64,000 nt of DNA. It comes from a virus. A program made the translations under genes and the position numbers. The notes under the pieces were generated by a model. The model was not told where the DNA came from. It saw nothing but the letters and a program-made list of their open reading frames with translations, and searched no databases. Position 1 is the first letter of the stretch, and the number at the start of each line of letters is the position of its first letter. Location of the stretch: positions 1 through 64,000 of IMG/VR virus record IMGVR_UViG_3300045256_000753; one strand, 5' to 3'. Shown here in pieces: positions 23,251-33,000 of the stretch.

Positions 23251-25455
23251 TCACGGCGGGAGCCACTCCAGCTCGTCGATGGTGAGCGCCGTGCCCGCGC
23301 CATTGATGAGCGACACACGCACGAAGAGGAGGAAGTTGCCCGAACCGTTGTTCGAAGTGAATGCCGTCGTGTTGAACGTGACGAACACGTCCGGACCCAC
23401 CGTCGTGATGCCCGTGGCGCAACCATAGAAGTCGGTTGTCGCGATGCCGGGGTCACCGTACGCACGGCCGAGGTCGAGCCAACCGGTTCCGCCACCGCCC
23501 GGGACCTTGAGCTGGATGATGGCACCCCCAACGAGGTGGCCCGTGGTTTCCGTGCCGTTGTATGCGGCGTTCGTCTGGATCGCCGCGTAGGCGAGACCAC
23601 GAATGCGAAGCTTGCCGGTGTTGCGCGGAACGCCCGTGTCGAAGGCACGCTGGTAGCGCCGGAGGTGGTTGGCACCGTCGCCGGCCGGGAAGCCCGAGTA
23701 GTCCGGCTGGCCCACCGGACGGTATGCCGCCGCGCCGTAGTTCACTTGGGGGTAAGCGAGAACGTTTCCGACCTCTTGGAGGTCCGGTCCCGTCACCAAC
23801 AAGGCGGCGTTCGAGGCGTAGATGTTGCCGCCACCCGGAACGATCGGAACGGCAGCCGAAGTGGTCGGATCGAAGCTGAGCGCGTAGCGGTACTTCTCGT
23901 CCACGAACGGTTCGAGCGTGGTCGTCGAAGCCGTGCCGCCACCCGACTGCGGGTAGGAGTTGAAGAGGTAGCGCGTCGTGTCCAAGAACTGGACGGCCGC
24001 GTTGAAGGGATCCTTCAGATCGGCACGGAGAAGACCGTAGCCGTTCGCGGGGCTTGCGGGGCCGGCACCCGGGATCGCCAACGCAGCGTTGATGTACTGC
24101 GCGATGTCCGCTGCCTGCGGCGAGTTGATGTTGCTGTAGTTGCCGACGATCGTGGCCTTCCGCAGGTCGGAGTACGGAACCAGCGTGGTCGTGCCGCCGA
24201 ACGCGTTGAAGTTCAGGACCATCGGATCGTTGGCCGATTGGAACTGGTTCGGAACGAGCGGCGGGTTGGCGACCGATCCCGTATCGAAGCTGTTGCTGAA
24301 CAGGTCGCTCGCGCGGATGTCCACGTTCCAGTGAAGCGGCGTGCCGCCGTTGTCGTAGAACTGGACGCCCGAGAGGAAGACCGTCGTCGGAACTGCAACC
24401 TGTGCAGAGGAGAACAACGTCCCCGCCGGCGACGTGCCGGATCCAGCATCGCGGAAGACGTGGTGACGGTTGACGTTGTAGACCGGCGTCGTGTTGTCGT
24501 CGAAGTTGCCTCCGGCCGGAACCGCCGAGTAGCACTTGCTGGCCACGAGGTTGCCGATCGTGAGGTTCGCCGGCTGGATCGAGGCGAGCGTCGTCGCGTA
24601 CGTCTCTTTCCAGTGGACGACGAGGTAGTTCTGCGCGTCGCCGGCCGCGAGGGCCTGCGTGAGGAGCGAGAACACGGCGAGCTGGTAGCGGTAGAAGTTG
24701 ATCGAGAACGGTCCGTACGGTGTGCCGGGGTACGCCGTGTAGTTCGACAGATACGGAAGACGGAACGTCAGACCGAACTGATCGAGGCCGACGCCGGAGG
24801 CGACGTAGTTCGCCTGCTGGACTTTGCGGTTCGCTTCAACGAAGTTGGCACCAGGGATGCCGCCCGGAGGTGGGTTGCTTCCGAGGTAGAGCGCAGCGAC
24901 GAGGGTCGTGGCACCGGCGTTGAAGAAGTTGCCGTCCGTGTTCTTGTAGAACGCGACCACGCCGCGATCGGCCGGGAAGAGAAGGCCGCTCATCGCGAAG
25001 TTCGCGGTGCCGTTCGGAACGAGGAAGTGGCTGAATTCGACGTTCGCGCCGTTGGGGTAGCCACCCGTTCGAGACGTGCCGGACCCGATACCGAAGGCAT
25101 CGAGCAACCCCCAAGACGGGATGCCCGAGCTGATACCCTCGGGGAGGTTGAAGCCGATCGAATTCGGACGAACGGGGATGAGGTCCTTGAACTCGTCGAT
25201 GAAGTCGAGGACGCTCTCGCCATCGATCACGCCGCCCACGCTTGTGAGGAGCGCCTCTCCGGTCGGTGGGTAGAACGGGTTGATGCCGATGGCGCTCGCC
25301 ATGTGTGCGTCGATCGGATCGGTGATGTGCGCTTGCAAGGCGGCGTTCGAGCCCCCGCCAGGCGGGAAGAGAAGAGCGCCGGCCGGAACGACACCGGCAG
25401 AGAGCCGGCCCGGTCCCGGGTTGACAACGACGGTGGGGTCTTTGGTGGACGGCAT
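23251..25455 (-). CDS. Tail fibre-region structural protein (734 aa)
   Basis: ATG at 25455 overlaps the previous stop as TGATG. The N-terminus has DPIDAHMASAIGI, which recalls the D-A-H-x-A-x-A-I/S segment seen in many phage and exosporium structural proteins. The remainder is Gly/Asn/Tyr-rich beta sequence with few charged stretches. No enzymatic motif is visible. The coupling with the 866-residue protein suggests that both are built into the same distal tail structure. Function beyond 'structural' is not determinable. Confidence 0.8.
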   Translation of the reverse strand: MPSTKDPTVVVNPGPGRLSAGVVPAGALLFPPGGGSNAALQAHITDPIDAHMASAIGINPFYPPTGEALLTSVGGVIDGESVLDFIDEFKDLIPVRPNSIGFNLPEGISSGIPSWGLLDAFGIGSGTSRTGGYPNGANVEFSHFLVPNGTANFAMSGLLFPADRGVVAFYKNTDGNFFNAGATTLVAALYLGSNPPPGGIPGANFVEANRKVQQANYVASGVGLDQFGLTFRLPYLSNYTAYPGTPYGPFSINFYRYQLAVFSLLTQALAAGDAQNYLVVHWKETYATTLASIQPANLTIGNLVASKCYSAVPAGGNFDDNTTPVYNVNRHHVFRDAGSGTSPAGTLFSSAQVAVPTTVFLSGVQFYDNGGTPLHWNVDIRASDLFSNSFDTGSVANPPLVPNQFQSANDPMVLNFNAFGGTTTLVPYSDLRKATIVGNYSNINSPQAADIAQYINAALAIPGAGPASPANGYGLLRADLKDPFNAAVQFLDTTRYLFNSYPQSGGGTASTTTLEPFVDEKYRYALSFDPTTSAAVPIVPGGGNIYASNAALLVTGPDLQEVGNVLAYPQVNYGAAAYRPVGQPDYSGFPAGDGANHLRRYQRAFDTGVPRNTGKLRIRGLAYAAIQTNAAYNGTETTGHLVGGAIIQLKVPGGGGTGWLDLGRAYGDPGIATTDFYGCATGITTVGPDVFVTFNTTAFTSNNGSGNFLLFVRVSLINGAGTALTIDELEWLPP

Positions 25456-28055
25456 CAGACAGCCCTCTTGTCGAGCAGGTTGCCCTTGATGCGGAACACG
25501 GCAGCGGTCGTGGTGTTCTGCGTCAAGTTCGCATTGAAGAACACGCCATCGGTTTCATCGAAGAGCGCGTATCGGATGAGAAGAACGAGCACGAGCTGAC
25601 CGCGATGCCCGAGCGTCGAGTCCGCTGCAAGCTCGCAAATCATCGGGAGCACGTCTTTGTGGCGTTTCGGATCCGAGAGGTCTTGGGCGTAGGCGTTGGG
25701 AACGTATCCGCCCGGCACGGTCTTGAAGTAGCTTCGACCTTCGACGTCGATGTCACCGAGGCCGCGTTGGAAGGTCAGACCCTCCGGGGCTGCGACCATC
25801 GGAATGAACGTCGGGAGACGGAGGAAACCGGTTGTCGCGTTGAACTCTGCGACGGAAACATCTCCGCGCGCCGAGAGTTCGGCTTCGCCCGTATACGTGC
25901 CCGCCGAGGTCGGATAAATTCCGCCCGTCTGCACGTAGGCCATGGGGAACGGATAGCCCTCGTCTTGCGAGCCGCTGCCCGTCGTGATCACGAACATGGC
26001 CGGGCCCACGTACTTCGGGATGACCTGGAGGCTCGTGCCGAGCATCGATCCACGTGCAGCCTGCGGGGCGCGGGCCGCGTAGTAGATCGTCATCTGCTCG
26101 CCGTTTTGCGGCATGGGACGAATGCCCGTGTACGTGATCGTCAGCGTGTCACCGGGGTTCGTGAAGTCCGCCGCGTTGGTGAACGTGACGATGCGTCCGG
26201 TTGCGTCGATGACTGTGCCGCCGACGATGGGCACCGCGTTCTTGAGAACCGACACGATCGTTTGGGCGCGCTCCGGCAAACGGAACGTCGAATCGTTGTT
26301 GACGACCGTATCGGCCGCCTGGATGATCGTGATGTTCGCCGTCTGGTATTCGAGCTGCACTTCACGGTGCGTCGAGTCGATCGCCTGGTTCTGGAAGGAA
26401 CCGAACGAGACAGGGGCGCCGACCGGCATCTGACCGGGGTTGTTGATGAAGAAGCTGTTCGAGCCGAAGGTGTTGGTTGCCGTCTTCGACATGCCCACGC
26501 CGGTCGGGTACTCGATGAGAAGATCGACGTAGAGGGTCTCGTTCGTCAAAGCGAGCGGCGCCACCGTTCCGACTTTCAGCGTCAGAGAGACCGTGGGTAC
26601 GGCACCGAGATTCGTCACGCTGGCGATGTAAGGCATCGCGTTGGTTGTCTTCTTGCCGGCCGCACCCAACCACCAAGCATCCACGATGTCGTGGAGAACG
26701 ACGGTCGCGGGGGCAAAGCTTGCCCAGTTGAATGCGAGGTACGGGTAGATGGGAAGCGCGGTCGGATCGATGGTTCGGGTTGACCCGTTCGCCCATCCGC
26801 CGCCCGGCGCCGGAACAGCGACGGTGACGACTTCCATGATGGCGCGACCCGAGAAGCGTCGCCGCACGGCATCGAACTCGCCGAGGAACTGGCCCACGCC
26901 CGTGGTTCCGGTCGTGATGCCATCACCGCCGTGCGCGTTCGACAAGCCGATCTCGTCTGCGCAGAAGACCGTCGCACCACGGTAACCGCCACCGAACGGA
27001 GAGGTGTCGGTCCAGTCCGTGTAGAGCTGGTTGTCGAAGAGGTACTGGACGCTCTTGTCGAGAATCTCGGTGTACGACCAGCCTGTTGTCGAGACACCCA
27101 GACGAAGATCGATGATGTCTCGTGCAACGAAGACGTCCGCGAAGAGGCCATCCGGACGATCCGAAGGTCCCGGGGTCGCAACGCCACCGTTCTGATTGAG
27201 GCGGCGATCGAAGGCCGTCGTGTTGCGGCGGAAGACCGCAAGGAGCGGGATGGCGTACATGAAGCCGTCCACCGTCCCGAGAGCGTTCGCCGGGTTTCCG
27301 TCGCCGGCTACCCAGAGACCAGGATCGCCGTTCGACGACTGGTTGGTGTACGTGAAGATCGTCGCGTTGCCATCGGGGGTCGCGGCGTTCGGCGGAACCG
27401 ATCGCGCAACGACCGTGGGATCTTCCAACCCGTAGGGATAGGCGAAAACGTCCACGTTCTGAATGACGCGAAGGCGGTACTGGATCTGGACGCGTTTCGT
27501 TGTCTCGGCGCCGACGTTCACATCCTTGAGGTCGTCGGCAAAGTTGAGGACGAGATCGTTGGCCGGATCCGTCTTGACGTTGCCTTGCTGCCAGATGCGG
27601 CCACCGGCGCTCTTGCCGTCCGTGCTCGGCGCAGCGGAGATGAGCTTTCGCCAGACTTCGAGGACGACGAGATCATTGCGTCGCGCGCCTTGTCCGACCG
27701 GACCGGCGCCGAGATCGAGAATGTTCGAACCGGTGTTGTTCGTCTGCTGAATCTTGAGGAGCCAGCCGTTGACGTGGGCAACCAGTCCGTTCGGGACGAT
27801 GAGCTGGTTCGAGATTGCGCTTGCAGTGAAGATCGCCGCAGCCGGGTCCGAGGAGGTGAGGAAGTCGTCCGAGAGCCACCCGCTCGGGATCTGTCGCTTG
27901 AGGCCGGTCTCTGCCTGACCCCCATCGATGTCCTGTCCAAGGTTCAGCTCCTTGTCGAGGACGGGCTTTCCCGCTTGGAAGACTGCTGTCTCCCAATTAC
28001 GCCCCGTGGGGTCGAGGTACCCAGAGACGGCCGGTCCGAAATTCTTCCCACTCAT
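25455..28055 (-). CDS. Tail fibre-type structural protein, paralogue of the 1447-residue protein
   Basis: 866 residues, ATG at 28055. The N-terminal 350 residues match the protein at 11915-16258 in order: LDPTGRNWE, Q-A-G-K-P-V-L-D-K-E-L-N-L (about 27-39), RVQIQYRLRVI, LGTVDGFMYAIPLLAVFRRN, DGLFADVFVARDIIDLR. The two genes therefore arose by duplication. The second half differs: beta-rich, with ITYTGIRPMPQNGEQMTIYY and a C-terminal domain ending in NTTTAAVFRIKG. Possibly the shared N-terminus docks to the tail and the variable C-terminus meets the host, as in other fibre families (inference). Confidence 0.83.
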   Translation of the reverse strand: MSGKNFGPAVSGYLDPTGRNWETAVFQAGKPVLDKELNLGQDIDGGQAETGLKRQIPSGWLSDDFLTSSDPAAAIFTASAISNQLIVPNGLVAHVNGWLLKIQQTNNTGSNILDLGAGPVGQGARRNDLVVLEVWRKLISAAPSTDGKSAGGRIWQQGNVKTDPANDLVLNFADDLKDVNVGAETTKRVQIQYRLRVIQNVDVFAYPYGLEDPTVVARSVPPNAATPDGNATIFTYTNQSSNGDPGLWVAGDGNPANALGTVDGFMYAIPLLAVFRRNTTAFDRRLNQNGGVATPGPSDRPDGLFADVFVARDIIDLRLGVSTTGWSYTEILDKSVQYLFDNQLYTDWTDTSPFGGGYRGATVFCADEIGLSNAHGGDGITTGTTGVGQFLGEFDAVRRRFSGRAIMEVVTVAVPAPGGGWANGSTRTIDPTALPIYPYLAFNWASFAPATVVLHDIVDAWWLGAAGKKTTNAMPYIASVTNLGAVPTVSLTLKVGTVAPLALTNETLYVDLLIEYPTGVGMSKTATNTFGSNSFFINNPGQMPVGAPVSFGSFQNQAIDSTHREVQLEYQTANITIIQAADTVVNNDSTFRLPERAQTIVSVLKNAVPIVGGTVIDATGRIVTFTNAADFTNPGDTLTITYTGIRPMPQNGEQMTIYYAARAPQAARGSMLGTSLQVIPKYVGPAMFVITTGSGSQDEGYPFPMAYVQTGGIYPTSAGTYTGEAELSARGDVSVAEFNATTGFLRLPTFIPMVAAPEGLTFQRGLGDIDVEGRSYFKTVPGGYVPNAYAQDLSDPKRHKDVLPMICELAADSTLGHRGQLVLVLLIRYALFDETDGVFFNANLTQNTTTAAVFRIKGNLLDKRAV

Positions 28056-28065
28056 CTCGCGGTCC

Positions 28066-28722
28066 TCAGAAGGTCAGACGCCACACGATGGTGAGCGTCG
28101 AGGTCGGGGGCTTGTTGATCACCGGGAAGGTCAGGTAGTTGACCAGAGTGTCGAACTGCGTGAGATCCACGGTCGGGTTGTACGACCCGTTGGGAGGCAT
28201 CACGGGGTTGCGGATGCTCATGTTCGAGTTGATGTTGCCGCCAAGGAGGCCCATCTCGTCGAGCGGGCCGACCGCTTCGGCTTCGGCGAAGGTCGTCGTG
28301 AAGTCCACGACGTGGGTCGGAATCGCCGTGGGAACACCGCCCGCATCGACGAAGGCCGTGCTGGCGAACGTCTTTCGAGCGAGTTCGCTCCACAACGACC
28401 GCTGAGTGTTCGTGGCTGCCGGAGGGGACATCGGGTTCCAGCCGACGTCGCCGGTTCCAACCGCCAAGGCGAAGATGCCGTGCGGCGGCTCCTGGTTGTT
28501 CTTCATCAAGCGGGCGATGAGGATGGACGCGTCGAGCACGACCAGGTTGCGAAGTTCGCGATGTTCTTGGAGTTCTCCGGACTTCCCGTCGTGGAGATCG
28601 AGGAAGACATCGCCACGGATCTTGTATCCGCCGCTCTTGAAGTCCTCTTGGCAAAAGGGGCGCACCGCGAAGGCGGGCGGCGTCACCTCTTGAACTCGGC
28701 GAAAGGCCTCGCCGTTCTTCAT
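28066..28722 (-). CDS. Tail-region structural protein (218 aa)
   Basis: Two ATGs lie close together at 28728 and 28722. The GGAGG at about 28731-28735 sits only 2 bases from the first but 8 from the second, so 28722 is preferred. Beta-rich middle: YKIRGDVFLDLHDGKSGEL, then RNLVVLDASILIARLMKNN, a pattern often seen in small phage tail/fibre proteins (G-x-V/F-x-L-x4-x-G, then N-L-V-V/T). Its ribosome binding site lies in a hairpin (28731-28748). Confidence 0.75.
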   Translation of the reverse strand: MKNGEAFRRVQEVTPPAFAVRPFCQEDFKSGGYKIRGDVFLDLHDGKSGELQEHRELRNLVVLDASILIARLMKNNQEPPHGIFALAVGTGDVGWNPMSPPAATNTQRSLWSELARKTFASTAFVDAGGVPTAIPTHVVDFTTTFAEAEAVGPLDEMGLLGGNINSNMSIRNPVMPPNGSYNPTVDLTQFDTLVNYLTFPVINKPPTSTLTIVWRLTF

Positions 28723-28730
28723 CTTCATCT

Positions 28731-28748
28731 CCTCCGTTCAAACGGAGG
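28731..28748 (-). promoter_or_regulatory. Hairpin enclosing the ribosome binding site
   Basis: The minus strand reads CCTCCGTTTGAACGGAGG, a perfect 7-8 bp stem whose 3' arm is the ribosome binding site GGAGG of the gene starting at 28722. An upstream five-codon ORF (28738-28755, MKASV) ends inside the loop. No T-run follows, so translation control is a better reading than termination. Confidence 0.5.
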
Positions 28749-28772
28749 CTTTCATAAGAAGAAACAGGCGAC

Positions 28773-30050
28773 CTAGGTGGGTGTGGCCTTCACTGTGGAA
28801 TTGCCCGGCAAAGTAGCCGCGATGGCCTGTCGAGTCGTCGGCTTGGCGACCGCCATGCCGGAGTCAGCAACCAGGTGCTCGTGCAACACGATGATGGTGT
28901 TCGGGCCGGCAGGGATCGGACCAGCCGCGTTGTTGGCGGTGATGAACACCGGAGGCGTGACCAAACCCGTGTTATTGAAGAGGTACCAAGCCGTGTCGTT
29001 GAGGAGTGCGACTTGGGAGGGGTCAAACGGCTGCCGGAGGACGACCGAACATGATGTGTCATCGGCAGGCGGAACCACATCCACGGTGAGCTGCGGCGAG
29101 AACCCAAGGTCGAACTTGGCCTCGAAGTTTCGGGGGAAGGGCGCCCAAAGGACCGAGGTCGCTCCGATTGTCGTGTGAACTGCCCCGCCGAACGTATACA
29201 GGGTCGGCGGGTCGATGGGCTGCGGGGGCGTGTAGGTGTCGTACGCCCGTGTGCAAACATCCACCTCATCGACCTGGATGATCGAGTTGCCGATGGGGGT
29301 GATGAGGGCCGGCGAGAAGAACACGAGCCCAGCGTGGAGCCCGTAAAGCCCGCCCTGAACCTCTCCCGAGAAAGCGTCGATCGGTATGGCTACGGTCCCA
29401 ACGCCCGAAACCCACTGGAATGCCGACGACGCCGGGCTGACCGATTCGTTCGTTTCGGTTTTGACCGAAGCCGAAACGGTCAACTGGTAGAAGGCCTCGT
29501 CGTGTAGAGCAGACCCCAAGATGAGGATGACCGATAGCGGATGGGTCGCTTGCTCCGGCGTGGCGGATAGTACGGTGACGGAGGTCCCCGCCAGGTCCGT
29601 GAGCGTGTAGTTCGCTGGATTCGAGAGGTTCGAATCATTCAACATGGGCACGTCGAAGACGGCCCTCACGCGCGTAGGCGAGGTCGCGACGGCGAAGAAG
29701 GACGGCGTAGTCGAGATGCCGTTGAACGTCGCCTCGTTGTTGTTGATGTCGAGGAGCTGACCGTTGAGGGACTTGCCCTGCTGGACTGAGACTGTATATA
29801 CACCCGCTGCTTGGGGAGCGGTCCCCAAGACGACCGTCTGCGCGCTTTCCTGGGCGACGGAGTTGACGACCAGGCCGGGCGAGATTGTGTAGTTGGCCGC
29901 ATTGAGGATGGGGCCGAACGTGAAATCGATGAGGTCTGTGAAGCGGACACGGACAGACGTGTGCGAGAGAGCAATCGCGCTCTCGACCGCAAAGGGCGGA
30001 TTGCCTCCTCCGAGGGAACTACCGCCTAGACCGCCGCCACCAAGACCCAT
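28773..30050 (-). CDS. Ig-like tail protein (425 aa)
   Basis: ATG at 30050 with GAGGAAGT upstream. Begins with a Gly-rich stretch (MGLGGGGLGGSSLGGG), then Ig-like repeats of about 95 residues of the kind found in bacterial adhesins: VRVRFTD...NAANYTISPGL...VVLGTAP and VRAVFDVPM...NPANYTLTDLAG. The C-terminal 150 residues are different (FEAKFDLGFSPQLTVDV, then TIIVLHEHLVADSGMAV). The N-terminal region resembles that of the 1593-residue protein immediately upstream (PPF-x2-x2, N/D-x-Y-x-I), pointing to a tandem duplication. Confidence 0.82.
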   Translation of the reverse strand: MGLGGGGLGGSSLGGGNPPFAVESAIALSHTSVRVRFTDLIDFTFGPILNAANYTISPGLVVNSVAQESAQTVVLGTAPQAAGVYTVSVQQGKSLNGQLLDINNNEATFNGISTTPSFFAVATSPTRVRAVFDVPMLNDSNLSNPANYTLTDLAGTSVTVLSATPEQATHPLSVILILGSALHDEAFYQLTVSASVKTETNESVSPASSAFQWVSGVGTVAIPIDAFSGEVQGGLYGLHAGLVFFSPALITPIGNSIIQVDEVDVCTRAYDTYTPPQPIDPPTLYTFGGAVHTTIGATSVLWAPFPRNFEAKFDLGFSPQLTVDVVPPADDTSCSVVLRQPFDPSQVALLNDTAWYLFNNTGLVTPPVFITANNAAGPIPAGPNTIIVLHEHLVADSGMAVAKPTTRQAIAATLPGNSTVKATPT

Positions 30051-30058
30051 ACTTCCTC

Positions 30059-33000
30059 TCAGCTATCGATGAAAACCTGGACCGTGGCCGTTGCCGGGTC
30101 GCGGACCAAGCGATAAACGTGGTAGTTGCCGTCGTTGAAGTCGAAGGGCAACCCGCCCACGACCAAGAGGCTGTTGAGATCGTAGACGAGGACATAACGC
30201 TGTCCAAGTGGGCTGGTCACGAAGGCGAGTGCCATCGTGAGGCCCGGCGATGAGAAGCCAAAGCGGATGTGCGAATCGCCCAAGCCCCCGCTCGCGTCGT
30301 TCAAGACCTTGAGGCGGAACTTCACCTCTGTCTGAAGAGAGATCTGGTCGGTCAGTGGCGTCGCGTTCCGGTAGATCGTTCGCGTTCCCGTGGGATCGGT
30401 TCCGTACGTCAGGATGCCAGCAAACGCCGTGGCGAACGCATGCGAATCGTCGTCGCTTTGGCGCGACCACGGGGTTGGGGCACTCGTGTCGTTTTCCGGA
30501 AGAACATCGCCCGTGTAGGTCAAACACGTCGTGTGCTGGAAGGATAGCGTGCCGAGATCGATCGGGTTCGTTTCGTCATCGAACGGGGCGATGTGGTTCG
30601 GCTCGCCAGTGTCTCGCTCGATGACCTGGAGGGAGTTGTAGAGGACGTCGTTTGGAACCAGTAGTTCCACGCGCTGCTCGGACTCGTTCATGACGAACGA
30701 TTGCGAATTGAGCAGATCCTCCGGACGGTTGAAGCCGACCACCGAGACGAGCTGGGGCGTCGGGCGACGAACTTCGTACGTCTGCGTGCTCGGCACGAGA
30801 GGGGTGCCCTCGTTGAGCAGCGTGTAGGCCTGGAGGTTCGTGTTCTTCAGGAAGTCCGGATCCGTTTGCGGCGGGATACCTTCCGACTCACTCCAGAAAT
30901 CGGTGTGCGAGTGCGGGATGTTCGTCAGGTGGTGCTCGAACGACGCCATCACGTTGCGCTGGTTCATCACCTGGTGATGGGGGACGATCTGCAATTCCGA
31001 CTGCGGCCGAGTGATGCCGTAGCGAACGTAGTCCCAGGCGGTCTGAGACAAGTTCATCGGATCGAATGCGCCCCAGACCATCGAGGGCAAGCCTCCCGCC
31101 AGCCCGGACGGAAGACCAGCGGAGCTGGGGGGAAGGAGAGAATTGTTGTAGTCGAGCGCGATGAGCGGAAGCGGTTGCGTATCGAGGAAGAGGGCGACTC
31201 CGCCCGAGGGGTCTCGGAGGAGACGATACCGGTGCGGCGTCGTCCAATCGACATCCTTTGGGATTCGATAATCGACGGCAGACGGCTGGAACGGGAAGGG
31301 CGCGGTGATCGTCAAGTTGTTGGCATCGACAACTGTCGCGACCCTGTACACGCCCTCGTTGGGTCCGACATCGACCACGATGTCATCGCCGATCGCGACG
31401 CCCGCAGTGAGGAAGTTCACGTTGGTGTCGGTGAGCGTGTTTCCAACGATCGTCGCACCCCGACCTCCCGCCTTGAGGGGAAGGTGGTAGCCGATGAGCG
31501 AGTTTGGGTTGGTTCCCTTCCAAATGCCCACGTAATGGTGAGCAACCGTGTTCACGCGCCACACGTTGCAGTAGGCCCAATCGGCCACCGACGTGGACTG
31601 GACGCTGATCGGAGTGGTAGAGCCGAAAGAGATGACACCGACTGCGGACGGCGCCGGCACGCTGAAGCTGCTGTAGGCGGCCGTTCCGATCAACACCGTG
31701 TCGATGAAGAGCGTGACGAGGTTTCCGCCCGTGCTCTTGACCATGCGGTACGTGTGGAATTGACCGTCGTCCCAATTGAACGCGAAGTTGGCGACGACCG
31801 TTCCTTCCGAGTGAAGCGCGACCGATTTGACGCCGGCCACGTCTCGAAGGATCACGCCAAGATCGCGAAGGCTGTCGTAGACCTCGCCGTTGACGCCAGC
31901 AAAACCTCCGACGTCCGCCGCGTGCGAATTCACCCGCACGCGGAACTCCAGGACGTAATCGTTCAGGGACGAAACGACGCGGGTTGTGGCGCTCGGGGTC
32001 GAGGTGTCGTCGATGAAGTAGAGAAGGCCGTCCGTCGTGCTGCCATCGGTGATCCGCAGGATCTGGCCGACCATGCTCGGGGTCTCTCCGCCGAGCTTGC
32101 TCCACGTGTACGGTTGGAACGCATCCGGGAAAGACCGCCCGCCGTAGGAAAAGAGGGGCGAAGACGTGTCCGGGAAGAAGCACGTCTGGATGAGAAGGTT
32201 CCCGTCATCGACGGCGAACATCGCAGCATTCGGGGCGATACCGTGCGTGAACGTGCGGAGCTGGACGTTCACATCCAGAGCGACGCTGGAAGCTGCTTGG
32301 AGTAGCGGTTCGAGACGAACGAACCCTCGGAAGTCCCCATCGACGAGGCCGGCCAGCGTTTCGGTCGGTTGATCGGTCGCGCTCGTCGAATCGAGAATGA
32401 GGAGATCGTCGTTGAGGATGGTTTCCGTACCGTGCGAACCAACCGGAGTCCACGGCATCGTGGCCTGCTCGGGCAGGATGTCCGCTTCGTACGTGACGAA
32501 AACAGACGGTGCGCTTTGAGCCGGGTTCGTCGGGAGGATTTCGTAACGGAGAAAGTCCCAGGCCGTCGTGTTTGCCACGAGCCGCGACATCGATCCGAAG
32601 AAGACGCCTTGCAATTCGTTGAAGGGTTCGTTCAGCTCAGAGAGGAACGGAAGCTCGTCTTCGAGGACACGAAGCGTGTTGACGACGCTGCCGTCCACGA
32701 ACACGTGGATGATGCCGGACGTGTCCTGGAAGAGGCGGTAGCTGTGGATGATGGACCAATCGAAGGGGACAGGGGCGTTCGTGGGGTTGCCGCTGCCATC
32801 GACACCACCGGTCCAAGCGGAGATGTTTGACGGATCGTTTCCGGCGCCGGCCTTGAGGATGCCGATCTTCTTCGTGCCGGCATCGTCGAGGAAGCCGACG
32901 ACCACACACTTCTCACCGTCCGAGAATCCGGCTGCAACGCCCGTGAAAACGCCATCCGTCGTCGGCGTGGCCGTGAGGGTCATGCGCCAAGAGGACGCAA

